Shown: positions 35,164 through 46,454, counted from the stretch's first letter. The stretch: DNA of 64,000 nt from Vibrio sp. D404a (GCF_030248535.1 NZ_JAHGAJ010000009.1:25031-89030); one strand, 5' to 3'. Program-made: numbers and translations. Notes: a model not told the origin generated them from the sequence alone.

Positions 35164-37536
35164 ATGCAAAATAATACCCTATGGTTCAATGGCCTATCCA
35201 TGGAAGATGTCGACAAGGTCGGCGGTAAGAACGCCTCACTCGGCGAGATGGTTTCTAACCTATCCAATGCTGGTGTTTCTGTACCAAATGGTTTTGCTAC
35301 CACTTCTTATGCGTTTAACGAGTTTCTAGACTACAAAGGTCTTGATGAGCGCATTCACCAACTACTTGATGAACTTGATGTTGAAGACGTTGAAGCTCTG
35401 CGTAAGACAGGTGCAACGATTCGCCAATGGGTTCTTGAAGCCCCTTTCCCAGAATCCCTAGAGCAAGATATCCGCGATAACTACCGTGAGCTGATCGAAG
35501 GCAATGATGAATTGTCTGTAGCGGTTCGTTCATCGGCAACAGCGGAAGACCTTCCTGATGCTTCGTTTGCTGGTCAACAAGAGACCTTCCTAAACGTAAA
35601 AGGCATCGATGCAGTTCTAGAAGCAACAAAACACGTATACGCATCTCTGTTTAACGACCGCGCTATCTCTTACCGTGTGCACCAAGGCTTTGACCACCGT
35701 GGCATCTCGCTTTCTGCGGGTATCCAACGCATGGTTCGTTCAGACAAGGCCTCTTCAGGTGTCATGTTCACCCTTGATACAGAATCAGGCTTCGATCAAG
35801 TGGTATTCATCACTTCATCTTGGGGTCTTGGTGAAATGGTTGTTCAAGGTGCAGTGAACCCAGATGAGTTCTACGTTCACAAGCCGATGCTTGAAGCGGG
35901 TCAGTACCCTATCGTTAAGAAAACGTTCGGTTCTAAACTGATCAAGATGATCTACTCAACTAACCAAGAGATCGGTAAGCAAGTTGATATCATCGACACA
36001 GATACTCAAGAGCGTAACGAGTTCTCACTGAACGATGAAGAGATCAAAGAGCTAGCAAAACAAGCGATGATCATCGAGAAGCACTACCAACGTCCAATGG
36101 ATATTGAGTGGGCGAAAGATGGCATCGACGGTAAGCTTTACATTGTTCAAGCGCGTCCAGAGACCGTATGTTCTCAAAGCGAGCAAAACGTCATTGAGCG
36201 TTACGAACTAAGCAACAAAGCAGACGTAGCGGTTGAAGGCCGTGCTATCGGTCAACGTATCGGCTCTGGCCCTGTACGTCTGGTTGATTCATTGGATCAA
36301 ATGTCTTTGGTTCAAGAAGGTGACGTTCTAGTCACTGACATGACTGACCCAGACTGGGAACCAGTGATGAAGAAAGCTTCTGCGATTGTAACCAACCGTG
36401 GCGGTCGTACTTGTCACGCAGCGATCATCGCTCGTGAACTTGGCATCCCAGCGATTGTTGGTTGTGGTGACGCAACAAGCCGCCTAGAAGATGGTTCTAC
36501 AGTGACGGTTTCGTGTGCAGAAGGTGAAACAGGTTACGTTTACCAAGGTGAGCTGGATTTCGAAATCAAGCGCTCTGCCGTTGACGAACTACCACTGCTT
36601 CCAACCAAAGTGATGATGAACGTCGGTAACCCTGATCGTGCATTCGACTTCGCTCAAATCCCGAACGAAGGTGTTGGTCTGGCTCGTCTAGAGTTCATCA
36701 TCAACAAGATGATCGGTATTCACCCGAAAGCGCTACTTAACTTTGATGCACAGAGCGATGAGCTTAAAGCTGAAATCACTGAGCGTATCCGTGGCTACAA
36801 AGATCCTATCGATTTCTACGTAAGCAAGCTAACAGAGGGCATCGCGACTATCGCTTCTGCGTTCTGGCCTAAACGTGTGATCGTACGTATGTCTGACTTT
36901 AAGTCTAACGAATACAGCAACCTAGTCGGTGGTAAAGAGTTTGAACCGCATGAAGAGAACCCAATGCTGGGCTTCCGTGGTGCTTCTCGTTACATTTCTC
37001 CAGTATTCGAAGACTGTTTTGAGCTAGAGACTCAAGCGATCAAACGCGTACGTAACGAGATGGGTCTTAAGAACGTTGAAATCATGATTCCTTTCGTACG
37101 TACTCCAAGCGAAGCGGCATCGGTTATCGATCTTCTAGCGAAATTCAACCTGCGTCGTGGCGACCAAGGTCTGAAAGTGATCATGATGTGTGAGCTGCCA
37201 TCTAACGCAGTATTGGCTGAAGAGTTCTTGAAGTACTTCGATGGCTTCTCTATCGGCTCTAACGACATGACTCAGCTAACGCTTGGCCTTGACCGTGACT
37301 CTGGTGATGTTGCTCATTTATTTGACGAGCGTAACCCAGCAGTGAAAGCGATGCTGAAGATGGCAATTGATGCAGCAACCAAAGCAGGCAAATACGTAGG
37401 TATCTGTGGCCAAGGTCCATCGGATCACGATGACCTAGCAGAGTGGTTAATGGAGCAAGGCATCAGCTCTGTATCTCTAAACCCTGATACGGTTATCGAT
37501 ACATGGTTGAAGCTAGGTAAGGTCGCGAATAAGTAG
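35164..37536 (+). CDS. ppsA: phosphoenolpyruvate synthase
   Basis: 790 residues, close to E. coli PpsA (792). It converts pyruvate, ATP and water to PEP, AMP and phosphate for gluconeogenesis. The N-terminal ATP-grasp part begins with [23 protein letters not shown], the phosphohistidine domain shows [16 protein letters not shown] with His418, and the C-terminal PEP/pyruvate TIM barrel has the [18 protein letters not shown] active-site segment. GGAG lies just before the ATG. The 178-base gap to ppsR holds both promoters. Confidence 0.97.
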   Translation: MQNNTLWFNGLSMEDVDKVGGKNASLGEMVSNLSNAGVSVPNGFATTSYAFNEFLDYKGLDERIHQLLDELDVEDVEALRKTGATIRQWVLEAPFPESLEQDIRDNYRELIEGNDELSVAVRSSATAEDLPDASFAGQQETFLNVKGIDAVLEATKHVYASLFNDRAISYRVHQGFDHRGISLSAGIQRMVRSDKASSGVMFTLDTESGFDQVVFITSSWGLGEMVVQGAVNPDEFYVHKPMLEAGQYPIVKKTFGSKLIKMIYSTNQEIGKQVDIIDTDTQERNEFSLNDEEIKELAKQAMIIEKHYQRPMDIEWAKDGIDGKLYIVQARPETVCSQSEQNVIERYELSNKADVAVEGRAIGQRIGSGPVRLVDSLDQMSLVQEGDVLVTDMTDPDWEPVMKKASAIVTNRGGRTCHAAIIARELGIPAIVGCGDATSRLEDGSTVTVSCAEGETGYVYQGELDFEIKRSAVDELPLLPTKVMMNVGNPDRAFDFAQIPNEGVGLARLEFIINKMIGIHPKALLNFDAQSDELKAEITERIRGYKDPIDFYVSKLTEGIATIASAFWPKRVIVRMSDFKSNEYSNLVGGKEFEPHEENPMLGFRGASRYISPVFEDCFELETQAIKRVRNEMGLKNVEIMIPFVRTPSEAASVIDLLAKFNLRRGDQGLKVIMMCELPSNAVLAEEFLKYFDGFSIGSNDMTQLTLGLDRDSGDVAHLFDERNPAVKAMLKMAIDAATKAGKYVGICGQGPSDHDDLAEWLMEQGISSVSLNPDTVIDTWLKLGKVANK

Positions 37537-37565
37537 TCCTTAGACCAAGCCTAAGCACAAACAAC

Positions 37566-37592
37566 AAAGCCAGTCGCAATGACTGGCTTTTT
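37566..37592 (+). terminator. terminator after ppsA
   Basis: AAAGCCAGTC / GACTGGCTTT with loop GCAAT, followed by TT. The gene that starts at 38405 runs towards it from the other side. Confidence 0.85.
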
Positions 37593-37619
37593 CATATCAG
37601 TAGGCTTCACAGAGTCAGA

Positions 37620-38405
37620 TTAGAAGTAGTAACGAACACCAATCCAAGCTTCTGTTTGCCAATCATTAGGCATGGACGCATTTTTCACATCAACATCCGT
37701 TTTGGTAATGTCATAACGAGTATTCAACCACCAAGTTCTTGCCGTGTTCATCGGCACATTTAACGATGTTTTGAATGACAAGTTCTGCATGTCGATATCA
37801 TCACCAGAAAGGTCCTGCCACTCCGGTACAAAAGAGACATAGGCACCAGAGTCACCCAGATGCTTAGCGGTGATCAATCCCAGTGAGTACCCCGTCAGGT
37901 CATCTTTAGATGATGTAACTCCAGGAATTTCCATACTACCTGTCATCAACCCCGCTCTTGGGAATACCAAGAATCCACCGGTATAGGCTGGATTAATCGC
38001 CACAACACCACCCACCGACAACAGGTCATTTTTGATGCTGTTACGGGTATTAATATAATCTAGAGAAAGACCCACTTTAGGCGCAGCCGCAGTGCCCGTT
38101 TCAAAGACGTGGAAATACTGGATTCTAGAATTGCTGTACTCAGTACCAAATTTGTCTGGATCACTCAGCGCTGTGTTGCTTTCATCGACAAATGTCGCTT
38201 CTGCGAGTAAAGCAAACTGCTGACCATTTTCTAAGCCACCCGATATCTGGCCTTGGAATTGAATATCAGAATTACCGCTCACCATCAGTGCGCTTTGTGT
38301 GTACACCTTAGTGACGTCAGCTGGGTCAATAACACGCTCAGATTCGGCATGTGCAGGAATCGATAAACCTAAGCTCAGAGGAATAATTAGGGCAAACTTT
38401 TTCAT
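37620..38405 (-). CDS. outer-membrane beta-barrel protein
   Basis: A 261-residue exported protein. A signal peptide ends at PAHA. The mature protein is built of alternating strands with many Gly, Thr and aromatic residues, and ends in WIGVRYYF, the aromatic C-terminal residue typical of BAM-assembled barrels. Probable length: about ten strands. The substrate or function is not recognisable. It lies 67 bases after the serine hydrolase stop on the same strand, so the two may be cotranscribed. Confidence 0.7.
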   Translation of the reverse strand: MKKFALIIPLSLGLSIPAHAESERVIDPADVTKVYTQSALMVSGNSDIQFQGQISGGLENGQQFALLAEATFVDESNTALSDPDKFGTEYSNSRIQYFHVFETGTAAAPKVGLSLDYINTRNSIKNDLLSVGGVVAINPAYTGGFLVFPRAGLMTGSMEIPGVTSSKDDLTGYSLGLITAKHLGDSGAYVSFVPEWQDLSGDDIDMQNLSFKTSLNVPMNTARTWWLNTRYDITKTDVDVKNASMPNDWQTEAWIGVRYYF

Positions 38406-38472
38406 TGTATCTCTCGAAAGTCGTTTGCTTCTTCCTTGAAGCTAGAAAATCCGTCTGTTTCAAATGGGGGGA

Positions 38473-39843
38473 TTACTTGTCAGCAAGTAGTTTTGCAGCA
38501 GAGCGCATCAGTGCAGGCGCTTTGTTCTCACCAAAACCAGAGTGATATGGGTTGTTTGAGAACATCACGCCAACAAAGTCACGATCTGGGTCGATGTAGA
38601 TGAATTGACCGAGGTTGCCACTTTTCGCCATTGCACCATCATTGAAGATGAAGTCGAATTGATACGCGTTATAGTCGGCTTTTTCATGGAAAGCATGTAG
38701 AGAGCTAGTCTCTTTGCTGGTGCCAACAAAGGCTTTTGGATCACCGCCGTTGCGAATACGATCAATCACAGCTTGCGAAATCACAGGCTCTTCCGCCACG
38801 GCTTTCCAGCTAGGTGTGAACAAGGTGCCCCAACGCGCCATGTCTTCTACCGTTGTCGAAACCAGACCTACTGCGATAGCCATTCCGTCAGGCGTTAGGT
38901 TGAATTGCATTGGTTGACGTGCATTCACCTTCGACCAAACGCGATCTTCAAACACTTCTGTCCAAGTTCTGTTTTCAATGTTCTCAACAAGCTTTGTCAG
39001 CACCATGGTGTTGATAGATGCATAACGGAAGTGGTCACCTGCTTGCTCACCTTCCAGTTTCTGTGCACCTTGAGCCACTTGCATCCATGTTTCCATTTCA
39101 CCCGTTTTTGCACGAGGTGAGTTGAACGATGCAGCGAAGAAACGGACCACATCAGAATCTGGGTTTAAGATTGATTGAAGCGTCTCTTCGTTATCAAGAG
39201 CCGTAGACATATTGAGCACTTGATGTACCGTGATGTCATCCCAGTTCGTTCCTTTCAATTCTGAAACATAGTGAGTGATGCTCTTCTCTGGGTCGACTTT
39301 GCCCTCTTCTGCCAGCATCGCAACCACGGCACCGACGGTTGTCTTAGCGGCTGAAGCCCATACGTGAGTATCTGTTGGGCTCATACCTGGGTATGCTTCA
39401 TACACGATCTCGCCTTTATGAATCAGCATAAAACCTTGAGTTCTAAACTGCTCATCAGCAAGGTACTGCTCCATCGTCAACTCACCTTTGGCGGTTGTGT
39501 CCACAGTCAATTTCGCCAAGCGAGGATCGATGTTCTTCACCAATGGCTTGTAGTTCTCATTGGGTGCAGCTAAAGCCGTTGGCATAAACTCACTCATGTG
39601 CATGTTGTAGTAAACACTGTGGTCACCACCCATCTGCCAATGGAAGTTGTTGAAGTTTTCACGCGCTGCGCTAGCAAACTCTGGGGTGAACGCCTTTGGT
39701 GCATCTTTGACCGTCAAAGTCACTTGAGCACCTTCCACTTGAAGAGCGGCTTCAACTGGGTTTTGAGCCACAACGTCTGATGCAAAGGCCAGCGATGAAA
39801 CTGCAAATGATGAGATAATTAGGGCAAGGGGTTTAAGTTTCAT
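38473..39843 (-). CDS. exported serine hydrolase (beta-lactamase/esterase family)
   Basis: A 456-residue protein with a signal peptide ending LAFAS. The S12-type motifs are WASAAKTTVGAVVA (S-x-x-K, with catalytic Ser and Lys) and FRYASINTM (Y-A-S). The C-terminal third with GQFIYIDPDRDFVGVMFSNN is typical of the class C beta-lactamase-related esterases. Hydrolysis of ester or amide bonds outside the cytoplasm is likely, but a beta-lactamase role is not implied. AGGAG precedes the ATG. The divergent AraC gene 129 bases upstream is a probable regulator. Confidence 0.85.
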   Translation of the reverse strand: MKLKPLALIISSFAVSSLAFASDVVAQNPVEAALQVEGAQVTLTVKDAPKAFTPEFASAARENFNNFHWQMGGDHSVYYNMHMSEFMPTALAAPNENYKPLVKNIDPRLAKLTVDTTAKGELTMEQYLADEQFRTQGFMLIHKGEIVYEAYPGMSPTDTHVWASAAKTTVGAVVAMLAEEGKVDPEKSITHYVSELKGTNWDDITVHQVLNMSTALDNEETLQSILNPDSDVVRFFAASFNSPRAKTGEMETWMQVAQGAQKLEGEQAGDHFRYASINTMVLTKLVENIENRTWTEVFEDRVWSKVNARQPMQFNLTPDGMAIAVGLVSTTVEDMARWGTLFTPSWKAVAEEPVISQAVIDRIRNGGDPKAFVGTSKETSSLHAFHEKADYNAYQFDFIFNDGAMAKSGNLGQFIYIDPDRDFVGVMFSNNPYHSGFGENKAPALMRSAAKLLADK

Positions 39844-39972
39844 GTTCTTCTCCTCTTTGGGGTGAGAGAAGTATAGGGAGGTTGGAGGGTTAAAATTAGG
39901 TCATTTGGTGACATTTAAAGTGATAGCGATTACCTTAATAAAGTCACCTCATTTGTAGCGATAGGCAAAAAG

Positions 39973-40956
39973 ATGAAAAAGGCCACAGCCAATACCACCA
40001 ATATTCTATTGAGTTCGACCAGCAATATTGCACCCTATATTGAGTATTGCGATAAACGCTCACTCGATTGGCGCTCAATCGCTCTTGAGTGTGGCTTGTC
40101 CCTTGAGCTAACCCAATCCAACCTATGGCTACCTACGCAAGATTTGGTGCGATTCATAGACTTGCTTGAGCGTAAGTTTGGTTACAGCATTGGCATCGAG
40201 GTGGGTATTAAAGCCACGCTCAAACAACTCTCACCAGCGCTACATGAAAAGATTGAACAATGTGACTCACTGGAACAAGCGATACGCTGCCTGATTGTCG
40301 AGATCCAGAATCTCAGTAATCACATCACCATCTGGACGGAGTACAAAGACGGTTTTTGGTGGCTATGTCATCGCAGCTGTTATCACCCTTCAACAGCAGG
40401 GTTTGAACAAGCTGAGTGGTTTAGAACGCTGACCATAATCAGCCTATGTCGCAGCTTTATCGATCCTCGTTGGCAGCCGTCACATGCAAAACTGGTCTCT
40501 TCGAGCCAAAATTCGAATAAGCTCCCACATCATTTCCATTACTCGCATATTCAGTTTCAGCAAGCCTATGGTGCAATCGTCATTCCATTGGCAGAGGATT
40601 ATCGAGCCATCGATGAAAAAACCGCATCGCTCGATTGGCACGACTCGGTCATCACTTTGATTAACACTTATGCCACTCTGCCATGGTTCAACATAGATTG
40701 GTTTGCTGAAATGCTCGGTATGACAAAGCGAACCCTACAACGAAATCTAAAAAGTCGCGACATCTTGTTTAAAGATGAGAAAGAGAAGATCCGACACCAG
40801 AAAGCAAAACAATTGCTGGAGCAGACTGATCTGTCAGTACAAGAAATTAGCTGGCAAGTCGGTTATAGCGACCTCAGCAACTTCAATCGCGCCTTTAAAA
40901 AGTGGGCGAACAGTACGGCTCCTCAGTATCGGCGCAATTATCGCAACACAGAATAG
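39973..40956 (+). CDS. AraC-family transcriptional regulator (arabinose-binding-like N-terminus)
   Basis: 327 residues. The N-terminal two thirds (PYIEYCDKRSLDWRSIALECG onward) are of the PF12625 arabinose-binding-like type used by OruR/ArgR-like regulators. The C-terminal double helix-turn-helix shows WFAEMLGMTKRTLQRNLK and GYSDLSNFNRAFKKW. It is divergent from the serine hydrolase gene, so it probably controls it together with the outer-membrane protein gene. A short AGG lies before the ATG. Confidence 0.85.
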   Translation: MKKATANTTNILLSSTSNIAPYIEYCDKRSLDWRSIALECGLSLELTQSNLWLPTQDLVRFIDLLERKFGYSIGIEVGIKATLKQLSPALHEKIEQCDSLEQAIRCLIVEIQNLSNHITIWTEYKDGFWWLCHRSCYHPSTAGFEQAEWFRTLTIISLCRSFIDPRWQPSHAKLVSSSQNSNKLPHHFHYSHIQFQQAYGAIVIPLAEDYRAIDEKTASLDWHDSVITLINTYATLPWFNIDWFAEMLGMTKRTLQRNLKSRDILFKDEKEKIRHQKAKQLLEQTDLSVQEISWQVGYSDLSNFNRAFKKWANSTAPQYRRNYRNTE

Positions 40957-41056
40957 ACAATACCGCGTATTGGTATCGGTCGAACATTGCGCTATCCTTT
41001 AGCCAAATCTCGATTGAACGGTTGATCACCGTCCCCTCAATAATTTTAAGACTGTT

Positions 41057-42394
41057 ATGAATTCAACAACTGCAACGCCCTCACCGTCTCTAAGCAGGCA
41101 ACTTTTTACTATGACCTGGCCAATGCTGTTCGGCGTGCTTTCATTGATGAGTTTTCAGCTTGTCGACAGTGCTTTTATTGGTCAATTGGGCGTATTGCCA
41201 CTGGCGGCTCAAGGTTTCACCCTGCCAATTCAGATGATCATCATTGGGATTCAAGTCGGACTTGGTATCGCGACCACGGCGGTCATTGCACGCGCTATTG
41301 GAGCAAAGAAGGTGCGTTATGCAAAACAGCTAGGTGGCTTGGTGGTTGCAATGGGCGGTGTGGGCGTAGCACTGTTTTCAGTGATCATTTACCTGCTGCG
41401 TGGGCCAATTTTGCAACTGTTGGACGCCCCTGAATCGGTGTTTCCAATCATTGATTCTTACTGGATCTACTGGCTAATCAGCTCTTGGACAGGTGCGATG
41501 CTGTACTTCTTCTACAGCGTATGTCGCGCCAATGGCAATACCATGCTGCCGGGCACCATGATGATCGCCACCAGCTTGATTAACTTGATCCTCGATCCGA
41601 TCTTCATTTTCACCTTAGACCTAGGCATCAATGGTGCCGCGATTGCTACCATTCTCGCTTTTGGTATTGGTATCTTCATTGTTGGCCCTAAAGTCGCCAA
41701 GAAACACTGGCTAACGTTCGACTGGCAAGATCTTGATATCGGTAAGAGCATCCGCTCGATTGGTCATATTATGGGGCCTGCGATGATCAGCCAATTGCTA
41801 CCTCCGGTCTCTTCGATGCTAGCAACCAAACTACTGGCAAGCTATGGCACCGCAGCAGTTGCGGCTTGGGCATTGGGTTCACGCTTTGAGTTTTTCGCGA
41901 TTGTCTCAGTACTGGCTCTAACCATGTCGATGCCACCAATGATTGGGCGCATGTTAGGTGAGAAGAATCTCACTGACATTCGCAGCTTAATTAAAATCGC
42001 TGCGACCTTCGTTATCAGTTTCCAAGTCGTCATCGCCTTGGTGACTTGGCTATTCTCTGGTGGGTTAGCCGGGCTTATGACCAGCGACAGCGATGTAACG
42101 ACCATTCTCAACTATCACCTGATGATTGTTCCAATCAGTCTTGGGCCGCTGGGTATCTGCATGTTGATGGTGTCAGTGTCGAATGCGCTGGGTAAATCCT
42201 ATACCGCGTTAACTATCTCGGCGTTGCGCCTGTTCGCTTTCTTCCTGCCTTGTTTATGGATTGGCTCACAAATGGCAGGAATTGAAGGGCTGTTCTGGGG
42301 TGCAATGGTGGGGAATATCCTTGCAGGCAGCTGCGCTTGGTTGATGTCTCAACGTGCGCTAAAACAAGTTGAGCTCAAACTCGCGACCAAATAA
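41057..42394 (+). CDS. MATE-family multidrug efflux transporter
   Basis: 445 residues, about 12 membrane segments. Early LFTMTWPMLFGVLSLMSFQLVDSAFIG and GIATTAVIARAIGAKKV are MATE hallmarks. Family members export cationic drugs using Na+ or H+ gradients. It is 100 bases downstream of the AraC-family gene and on the same strand. No biosynthetic gene cluster is adjacent. Confidence 0.9.
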   Translation: MNSTTATPSPSLSRQLFTMTWPMLFGVLSLMSFQLVDSAFIGQLGVLPLAAQGFTLPIQMIIIGIQVGLGIATTAVIARAIGAKKVRYAKQLGGLVVAMGGVGVALFSVIIYLLRGPILQLLDAPESVFPIIDSYWIYWLISSWTGAMLYFFYSVCRANGNTMLPGTMMIATSLINLILDPIFIFTLDLGINGAAIATILAFGIGIFIVGPKVAKKHWLTFDWQDLDIGKSIRSIGHIMGPAMISQLLPPVSSMLATKLLASYGTAAVAAWALGSRFEFFAIVSVLALTMSMPPMIGRMLGEKNLTDIRSLIKIAATFVISFQVVIALVTWLFSGGLAGLMTSDSDVTTILNYHLMIVPISLGPLGICMLMVSVSNALGKSYTALTISALRLFAFFLPCLWIGSQMAGIEGLFWGAMVGNILAGSCAWLMSQRALKQVELKLATK

Positions 42395-42416
42395 CTTTGC
42401 TACCATCCTGACACAC

Positions 42417-42442
42417 AAAAGCAGCCAACAAAGGCTGCTTTT
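42417..42442 (+). terminator. terminator after the MATE gene
   Basis: AAAAGCAGCC / GGCTGCTTTT with loop AACAAA, followed by TTT. It also separates the MATE gene from the converging end of the phn cluster. Confidence 0.85.
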
Positions 42443-42492
42443 TTGGTCTTAGACTGGACAACATTCTAGAGTGAACTCATATAGCAATACTC

Positions 42493-43137
42493 TTAACACT
42501 CTGCTTCAAAGTGCTCCAAAAACTCTCCGCAATCCTTCTGGAACAGAGGCAGTGCTTGGCTGAGCTTCTCATCACTCCAATGCCACCATTGCAGATTATC
42601 TAGCCTCTCTGCGTAACTTGGATCTTCGAAGCGTGGACGTAATACCTTGGCTGGGTTGCCGACCACGATCGAGTAAGGCGGTACATCTTTTGTGACCACA
42701 CTGCCTGCACCAACAATGGCGCCGTTGCCAATCGTCACACCCGGCAGCACAATCGCCCCATGACCAATCCACACATCATGACCTACACGAACTTTGTCCT
42801 CTTCGCGCCATGCAAACACCTCATCATCGAGTGAAGCAGGATCTTCACCCAATTGATATTTACCCGGTCGGTAGGTGAAATGGTGCAGTGTTGGACGCCA
42901 CCATGGGTGGTTACTCGGGTTAAGACGAACAGCTGCTGCAATCGAGGTGAACTTACCGATTTCGGTGAACATCAGATTACTGTCATTCTGGATGTAGCTG
43001 TAATCACCGACCACCACGTTGTTTAATACACAGCGGTCGGCAATTTCCGTCCAGCGTCCAAGGTCGACATTATGCAGTTTACTGCTCTCAGCAACGCTTG
43101 GTTCGCTGTTCAAGGTTGGGGAAAGAGGTTGGCTCAT
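42493..43137 (-). CDS. phn-cluster hexapeptide acyltransferase (TIGR03308 type)
   Basis: 214 residues with left-handed beta-helix hexapeptide repeats ([36 protein letters not shown]). It resembles xenobiotic acetyltransferases that occur in many phosphonate clusters as the last gene. PhnO is missing here, so this enzyme may take over N-acetylation of an aminoalkylphosphonate. That is inference. It overlaps phnP by 4 bases (ATG/TGA), so it is the last gene of the phn operon. Confidence 0.85.
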   Translation of the reverse strand: MSQPLSPTLNSEPSVAESSKLHNVDLGRWTEIADRCVLNNVVVGDYSYIQNDSNLMFTEIGKFTSIAAAVRLNPSNHPWWRPTLHHFTYRPGKYQLGEDPASLDDEVFAWREEDKVRVGHDVWIGHGAIVLPGVTIGNGAIVGAGSVVTKDVPPYSIVVGNPAKVLRPRFEDPSYAERLDNLQWWHWSDEKLSQALPLFQKDCGEFLEHFEAEC

Positions 43138-43901
43138 AGGTTTATCTCCTCGCCATCGTGAAGAATGCGCAGTCGCTCCGAAAATGCTTGTGGGTGCAAT
43201 TCAGCCCAACTAAGGGTGTGGTGACTGACATGAATCAAGCCAAGATTCTTCGGTTTACACACTTCATCGATGTCTAAAATATGGTGGAAATCATTGTGAT
43301 TAAGGCTTTCGCGCACTTGATGGTCATCAATAGGTGGGTATGCACAATCGGTGATGAGCCAATCTACAGGGAACTCTTTCAGCCAGCGCTCGGTCTGTTT
43401 TGGGAAACCAACGGTGTCGGTTAGATAGGCGATGCGTTTACCCTCAAACTCAAAGCAGTAGCCCAGACAAAGTTTTGAATGATTGAGCGGTAAGGGTGTG
43501 ATCTTGATACCTTGCCAATAAAATGCCTTAAACGCTTGAGCACGCTGTGAGAAATCTAAAATTCCAGGGTGCTTATACAAGTCATCACATCCCAAAGGAT
43601 CATCAGGGGAGATCACTGGGATCGTATCTCCTACCCCCCAACGAAGATCAAACAAACTATGAACGTGATCCATGTGATAGTGAGTCAGCAGGATCTGGTC
43701 GATTGTTCCTGCAGGAAAACGGCGCATTAGATCGGGCGCATTGGCATCAAGCAATAATACTTTGCCGTTATGCTCGACAAAGGCTGATGACTTTTCACGT
43801 CGTAAAGTCGGATTCTCAAGAGCACGTCGACATACGGAACAGTCACAACCGTACACTGGCACCATCGCGCTGTTCGCGGTGCCTAGCATCGTCAGCTTCA
43901 T
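43134..43901 (-). CDS. phnP: PhnP, phosphoribosyl cyclic phosphodiesterase
   Basis: A 255-residue MBL-fold enzyme. It opens 5-phosphoribosyl 1,2-cyclic phosphate, the product of C-P lyase cleavage. The start [20 protein letters not shown] carries a Cys pair typical of PhnP structural zinc, and the metal motif [12 protein letters not shown] is intact. It overlaps phnN by 4 bases. The order N-P-acyltransferase is the tail of the phn operon. Confidence 0.93.
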   Translation of the reverse strand: MKLTMLGTANSAMVPVYGCDCSVCRRALENPTLRREKSSAFVEHNGKVLLLDANAPDLMRRFPAGTIDQILLTHYHMDHVHSLFDLRWGVGDTIPVISPDDPLGCDDLYKHPGILDFSQRAQAFKAFYWQGIKITPLPLNHSKLCLGYCFEFEGKRIAYLTDTVGFPKQTERWLKEFPVDWLITDCAYPPIDDHQVRESLNHNDFHHILDIDEVCKPKNLGLIHVSHHTLSWAELHPQAFSERLRILHDGEEINL

Positions 43902-44566
43902 ACCATGCTCCCCTCTTTTTCAGTTGATTGCGTAGCCAGTTGCTCGGCATGGTGCTTCAACTGACTAAATTGAGCGATGGTCTGCTCAAGTGTGCCGCTA
44001 TTATCAATACACAAGGTGTTATTGAGTGTTGCTGAACCTGAAGCAGAATCTACGCAATAGTCGGCAGCGCGCTTTAGCCTCAGCGCTATCTCTTGCTCGC
44101 TTTCACGTCCTCTTGCTCGCAAACGTGCTTCCAGTACCTCAGGCTTTACGCTGACCACAACAGGAACGAGGCGATCACCAAACAGATTTCTAGCCGCGTC
44201 TAGGTACGCCCGTGAACCATTCACCACCACACTTAGACCTGCATCCATCCATTGATGAACCTCTTGCCCTATGCCATAACACAAGCCATGCGCCTGCCAA
44301 CTCATCGCAAACATATTGCGCGAGTAGCGTACAAAAAACTCATCCTCACTGAGCTCAACATGGTTTTCGCCACCAGCATCGGCTGCGCGGGTGATATAGC
44401 GATGTGCCACAACTAAGTCATCGACAAATTGCTCACGTAGCGCAGTGATTATTGAGTCCTTTCCTGAGCCTGATGGGCCAATCACATAGTACAACTGGCC
44501 CGGCTTATCCGCGATTGGGGCAGAGTTCACCGCCCCATTCGCGTCAAATGGGTTACCTTTCGACAT
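43898..44566 (-). CDS. phnN: PhnN, ribose 1,5-bisphosphokinase
   Basis: 222 residues with the P-loop YYVIGPSGSGKDSII. PhnN phosphorylates ribose 1,5-bisphosphate to PRPP, so that the ribose part of the phosphonate intermediate re-enters nucleotide metabolism. The stop of phnM lies three bases upstream. Confidence 0.93.
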   Translation of the reverse strand: MSKGNPFDANGAVNSAPIADKPGQLYYVIGPSGSGKDSIITALREQFVDDLVVAHRYITRAADAGGENHVELSEDEFFVRYSRNMFAMSWQAHGLCYGIGQEVHQWMDAGLSVVVNGSRAYLDAARNLFGDRLVPVVVSVKPEVLEARLRARGRESEQEIALRLKRAADYCVDSASGSATLNNTLCIDNSGTLEQTIAQFSQLKHHAEQLATQSTEKEGSMV

Positions 44567-44569
44567 GGA

Positions 44570-45703
44570 TTAAAATACCTTGTTACCTTCACGCCACACG
44601 CGAGACACCAGCTGATGATCATCCACACGACGCGCCAATACCAAGTCAGCGCGTTTACCCTCTGCTATCACACCGCGGTCGTTCAGTCCCAAAGCCTGTG
44701 CTGGGTTGAGTGTCGCCAGTTTGACTGCCTGAGCCACATCCAAACTGTTGCGTTCATCATGAACCAGAGTGAACACCGCATCCAACAAGCTCACTGGATA
44801 ATAGTCTGAAGAGAGAATATCCAGCACACCCAAAGACGCCAGTTCATGTGCAGCAACGTTACCAGAGTGAGAACCACCACGAATCACATTTGGCGCCCCC
44901 ATCATCACCTTCAAGCCGAGCTCATGAGAACGTTTCGCCGCCTCAACTGTGGTTGGGAATTCCGCTATCACCATGCCTAGATCTTTAGATTCCGTGACGT
45001 GTGCACTTGTTGCGTCGTCATGGCTTGCTGTTGGAATACCAAGCTCTCGACATTGGCGACATATTTCATCACGGTTCTGCTTAGACCAACGCTCTGACTT
45101 TACGATTTGATCTTTTTCGAACGCCGCCATCTCAGCATCATCCATGTTGTACTTGCCTTGATAATAAGTGCGGTACTTATCGAGATTGACAAACTGACGC
45201 TGACCCGGGGCATGATCCATCAAAGAAACCAATTGCACTTCCGGCATGTTCACGTAACGCTCAAACAGACCAACCGTAGTTGAGTGTGGCACTTCACAGC
45301 GAAGATGCAGACGGTGCTCGGCACGTGTTAATCCACGTTTTTGGCTCTCCGCAACGGTATTGATAAACAGATCCAGATTCTCTTGTCGATTACCATCACG
45401 GTAGTCACCAAGCGCAACGGCATCCAATACCGTAGTGATACCCGAGCCAATCAACTGAGTATCGTGAGCGCTCATCGCTGAAAATGGCGGCCAATTCACT
45501 TTTGGCCTTGGCGTGAAGTACTTCTCTAGGTTATCGGTATGCAGCTCAATCAAACCCGGCATTAAAAAGCCATTCTCACCATCAAAGGCATTGGGTAATT
45601 GACTGGTGCTGTCAGACATATTGGCAATGACGCCATCACGAAGCTCAACTGAACCTCGCACCACTTCGTTTTCCAAAACCAGATTTACGTTGGTAATAAT
45701 CAT
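44570..45703 (-). CDS. phnM: PhnM, alpha-D-ribose 1-methylphosphonate 5-triphosphate diphosphatase
   Basis: 377 residues of the amidohydrolase fold. It removes pyrophosphate from ribose 1-methylphosphonate 5-triphosphate. The motifs are LMPGLIELHTDNLEKYFTPRP near the start with the metal-binding residues, SHDDAT and the C-terminal LSSDYYPVSLL. The start ATG is at 45703; phnL ends 15 bases before it. Confidence 0.93.
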   Translation of the reverse strand: MIITNVNLVLENEVVRGSVELRDGVIANMSDSTSQLPNAFDGENGFLMPGLIELHTDNLEKYFTPRPKVNWPPFSAMSAHDTQLIGSGITTVLDAVALGDYRDGNRQENLDLFINTVAESQKRGLTRAEHRLHLRCEVPHSTTVGLFERYVNMPEVQLVSLMDHAPGQRQFVNLDKYRTYYQGKYNMDDAEMAAFEKDQIVKSERWSKQNRDEICRQCRELGIPTASHDDATSAHVTESKDLGMVIAEFPTTVEAAKRSHELGLKVMMGAPNVIRGGSHSGNVAAHELASLGVLDILSSDYYPVSLLDAVFTLVHDERNSLDVAQAVKLATLNPAQALGLNDRGVIAEGKRADLVLARRVDDHQLVSRVWREGNKVF

Positions 45704-45718
45704 TTGCGTTGGCTCCCT

Positions 45719-46444
45719 TTACGCACACGCCGTTGTGAGTTGTTTTGGTAAAATGTCTTTCTGTTGCTTAACGTCATACAGTCTGTCAGCGACCAGATCA
45801 CGTGTTGCTTCGTCGTGGAAGATACCGATGATCGCCGCACCGCCCGCTTTGGCTTCTTCAATCAGGCTAACCACAACCGCACTGTTGGTTGCGTCTAACG
45901 AAGCCGTTGGCTCATCAAGTAACAAGATCGGGTAATCGACAATAAAGCCTCGAGCGATGTTCACACGCTGCTGTTCTCCACCAGAGAAGGTCGCAGGAGC
46001 AAGGTGCCAAAGATGCTCTGGGACATTGAGGCGAGTCAGCAATTGCTTCGCTTTTTGTTCCGCCTCTTTCGCGCAGCCACCCATCTCTATCATCGGTTGC
46101 ATCACCACCTCTAATGCGCTGATACGAGGGATGACTCGCAAGAACTGGCTCACCCAACCAATGGTGTGTTTACGCACATTGATCACTTCTCTTGGCGTCG
46201 CCGTTGCCAAATCCAAAGTTCGCCCTTGATGTTCAATTTTGATGGAACCCGAATCGACCAGATAGTTAGCGTAGAGAGCGCGCAACAAGGTTGATTTACC
46301 TGAGCCAGAGTGGCCGTGTAGCACCACACACTCGCCACTGTCTACGGAGAAGTTAGCCCCTTTAAGAACGGGTAGCTCCACGCCATTCTGGTTATGCAGC
46401 ACAAAGGTTTTGCTGACGTTGTTTACGGTTAGTTTGGTATTCAT
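45719..46444 (-). CDS. phnL: PhnL, C-P lyase complex ABC-type ATPase
   Basis: 241 residues from the ATG at 46444 with AAGGA seven bases upstream. An ABC ATPase with Walker [12 protein letters not shown], the signature [14 protein letters not shown], Walker [14 protein letters not shown]. It forms with PhnK the ATPase pair that drives conformational change of the C-P lyase core; it is not a membrane transporter. The open frame extends further upstream, but without a ribosome site. Confidence 0.93.
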   Translation of the reverse strand: MNTKLTVNNVSKTFVLHNQNGVELPVLKGANFSVDSGECVVLHGHSGSGKSTLLRALYANYLVDSGSIKIEHQGRTLDLATATPREVINVRKHTIGWVSQFLRVIPRISALEVVMQPMIEMGGCAKEAEQKAKQLLTRLNVPEHLWHLAPATFSGGEQQRVNIARGFIVDYPILLLDEPTASLDATNSAVVVSLIEEAKAGGAAIIGIFHDEATRDLVADRLYDVKQQKDILPKQLTTACA

Positions 46445-46454
46445 TTCGTCGTCC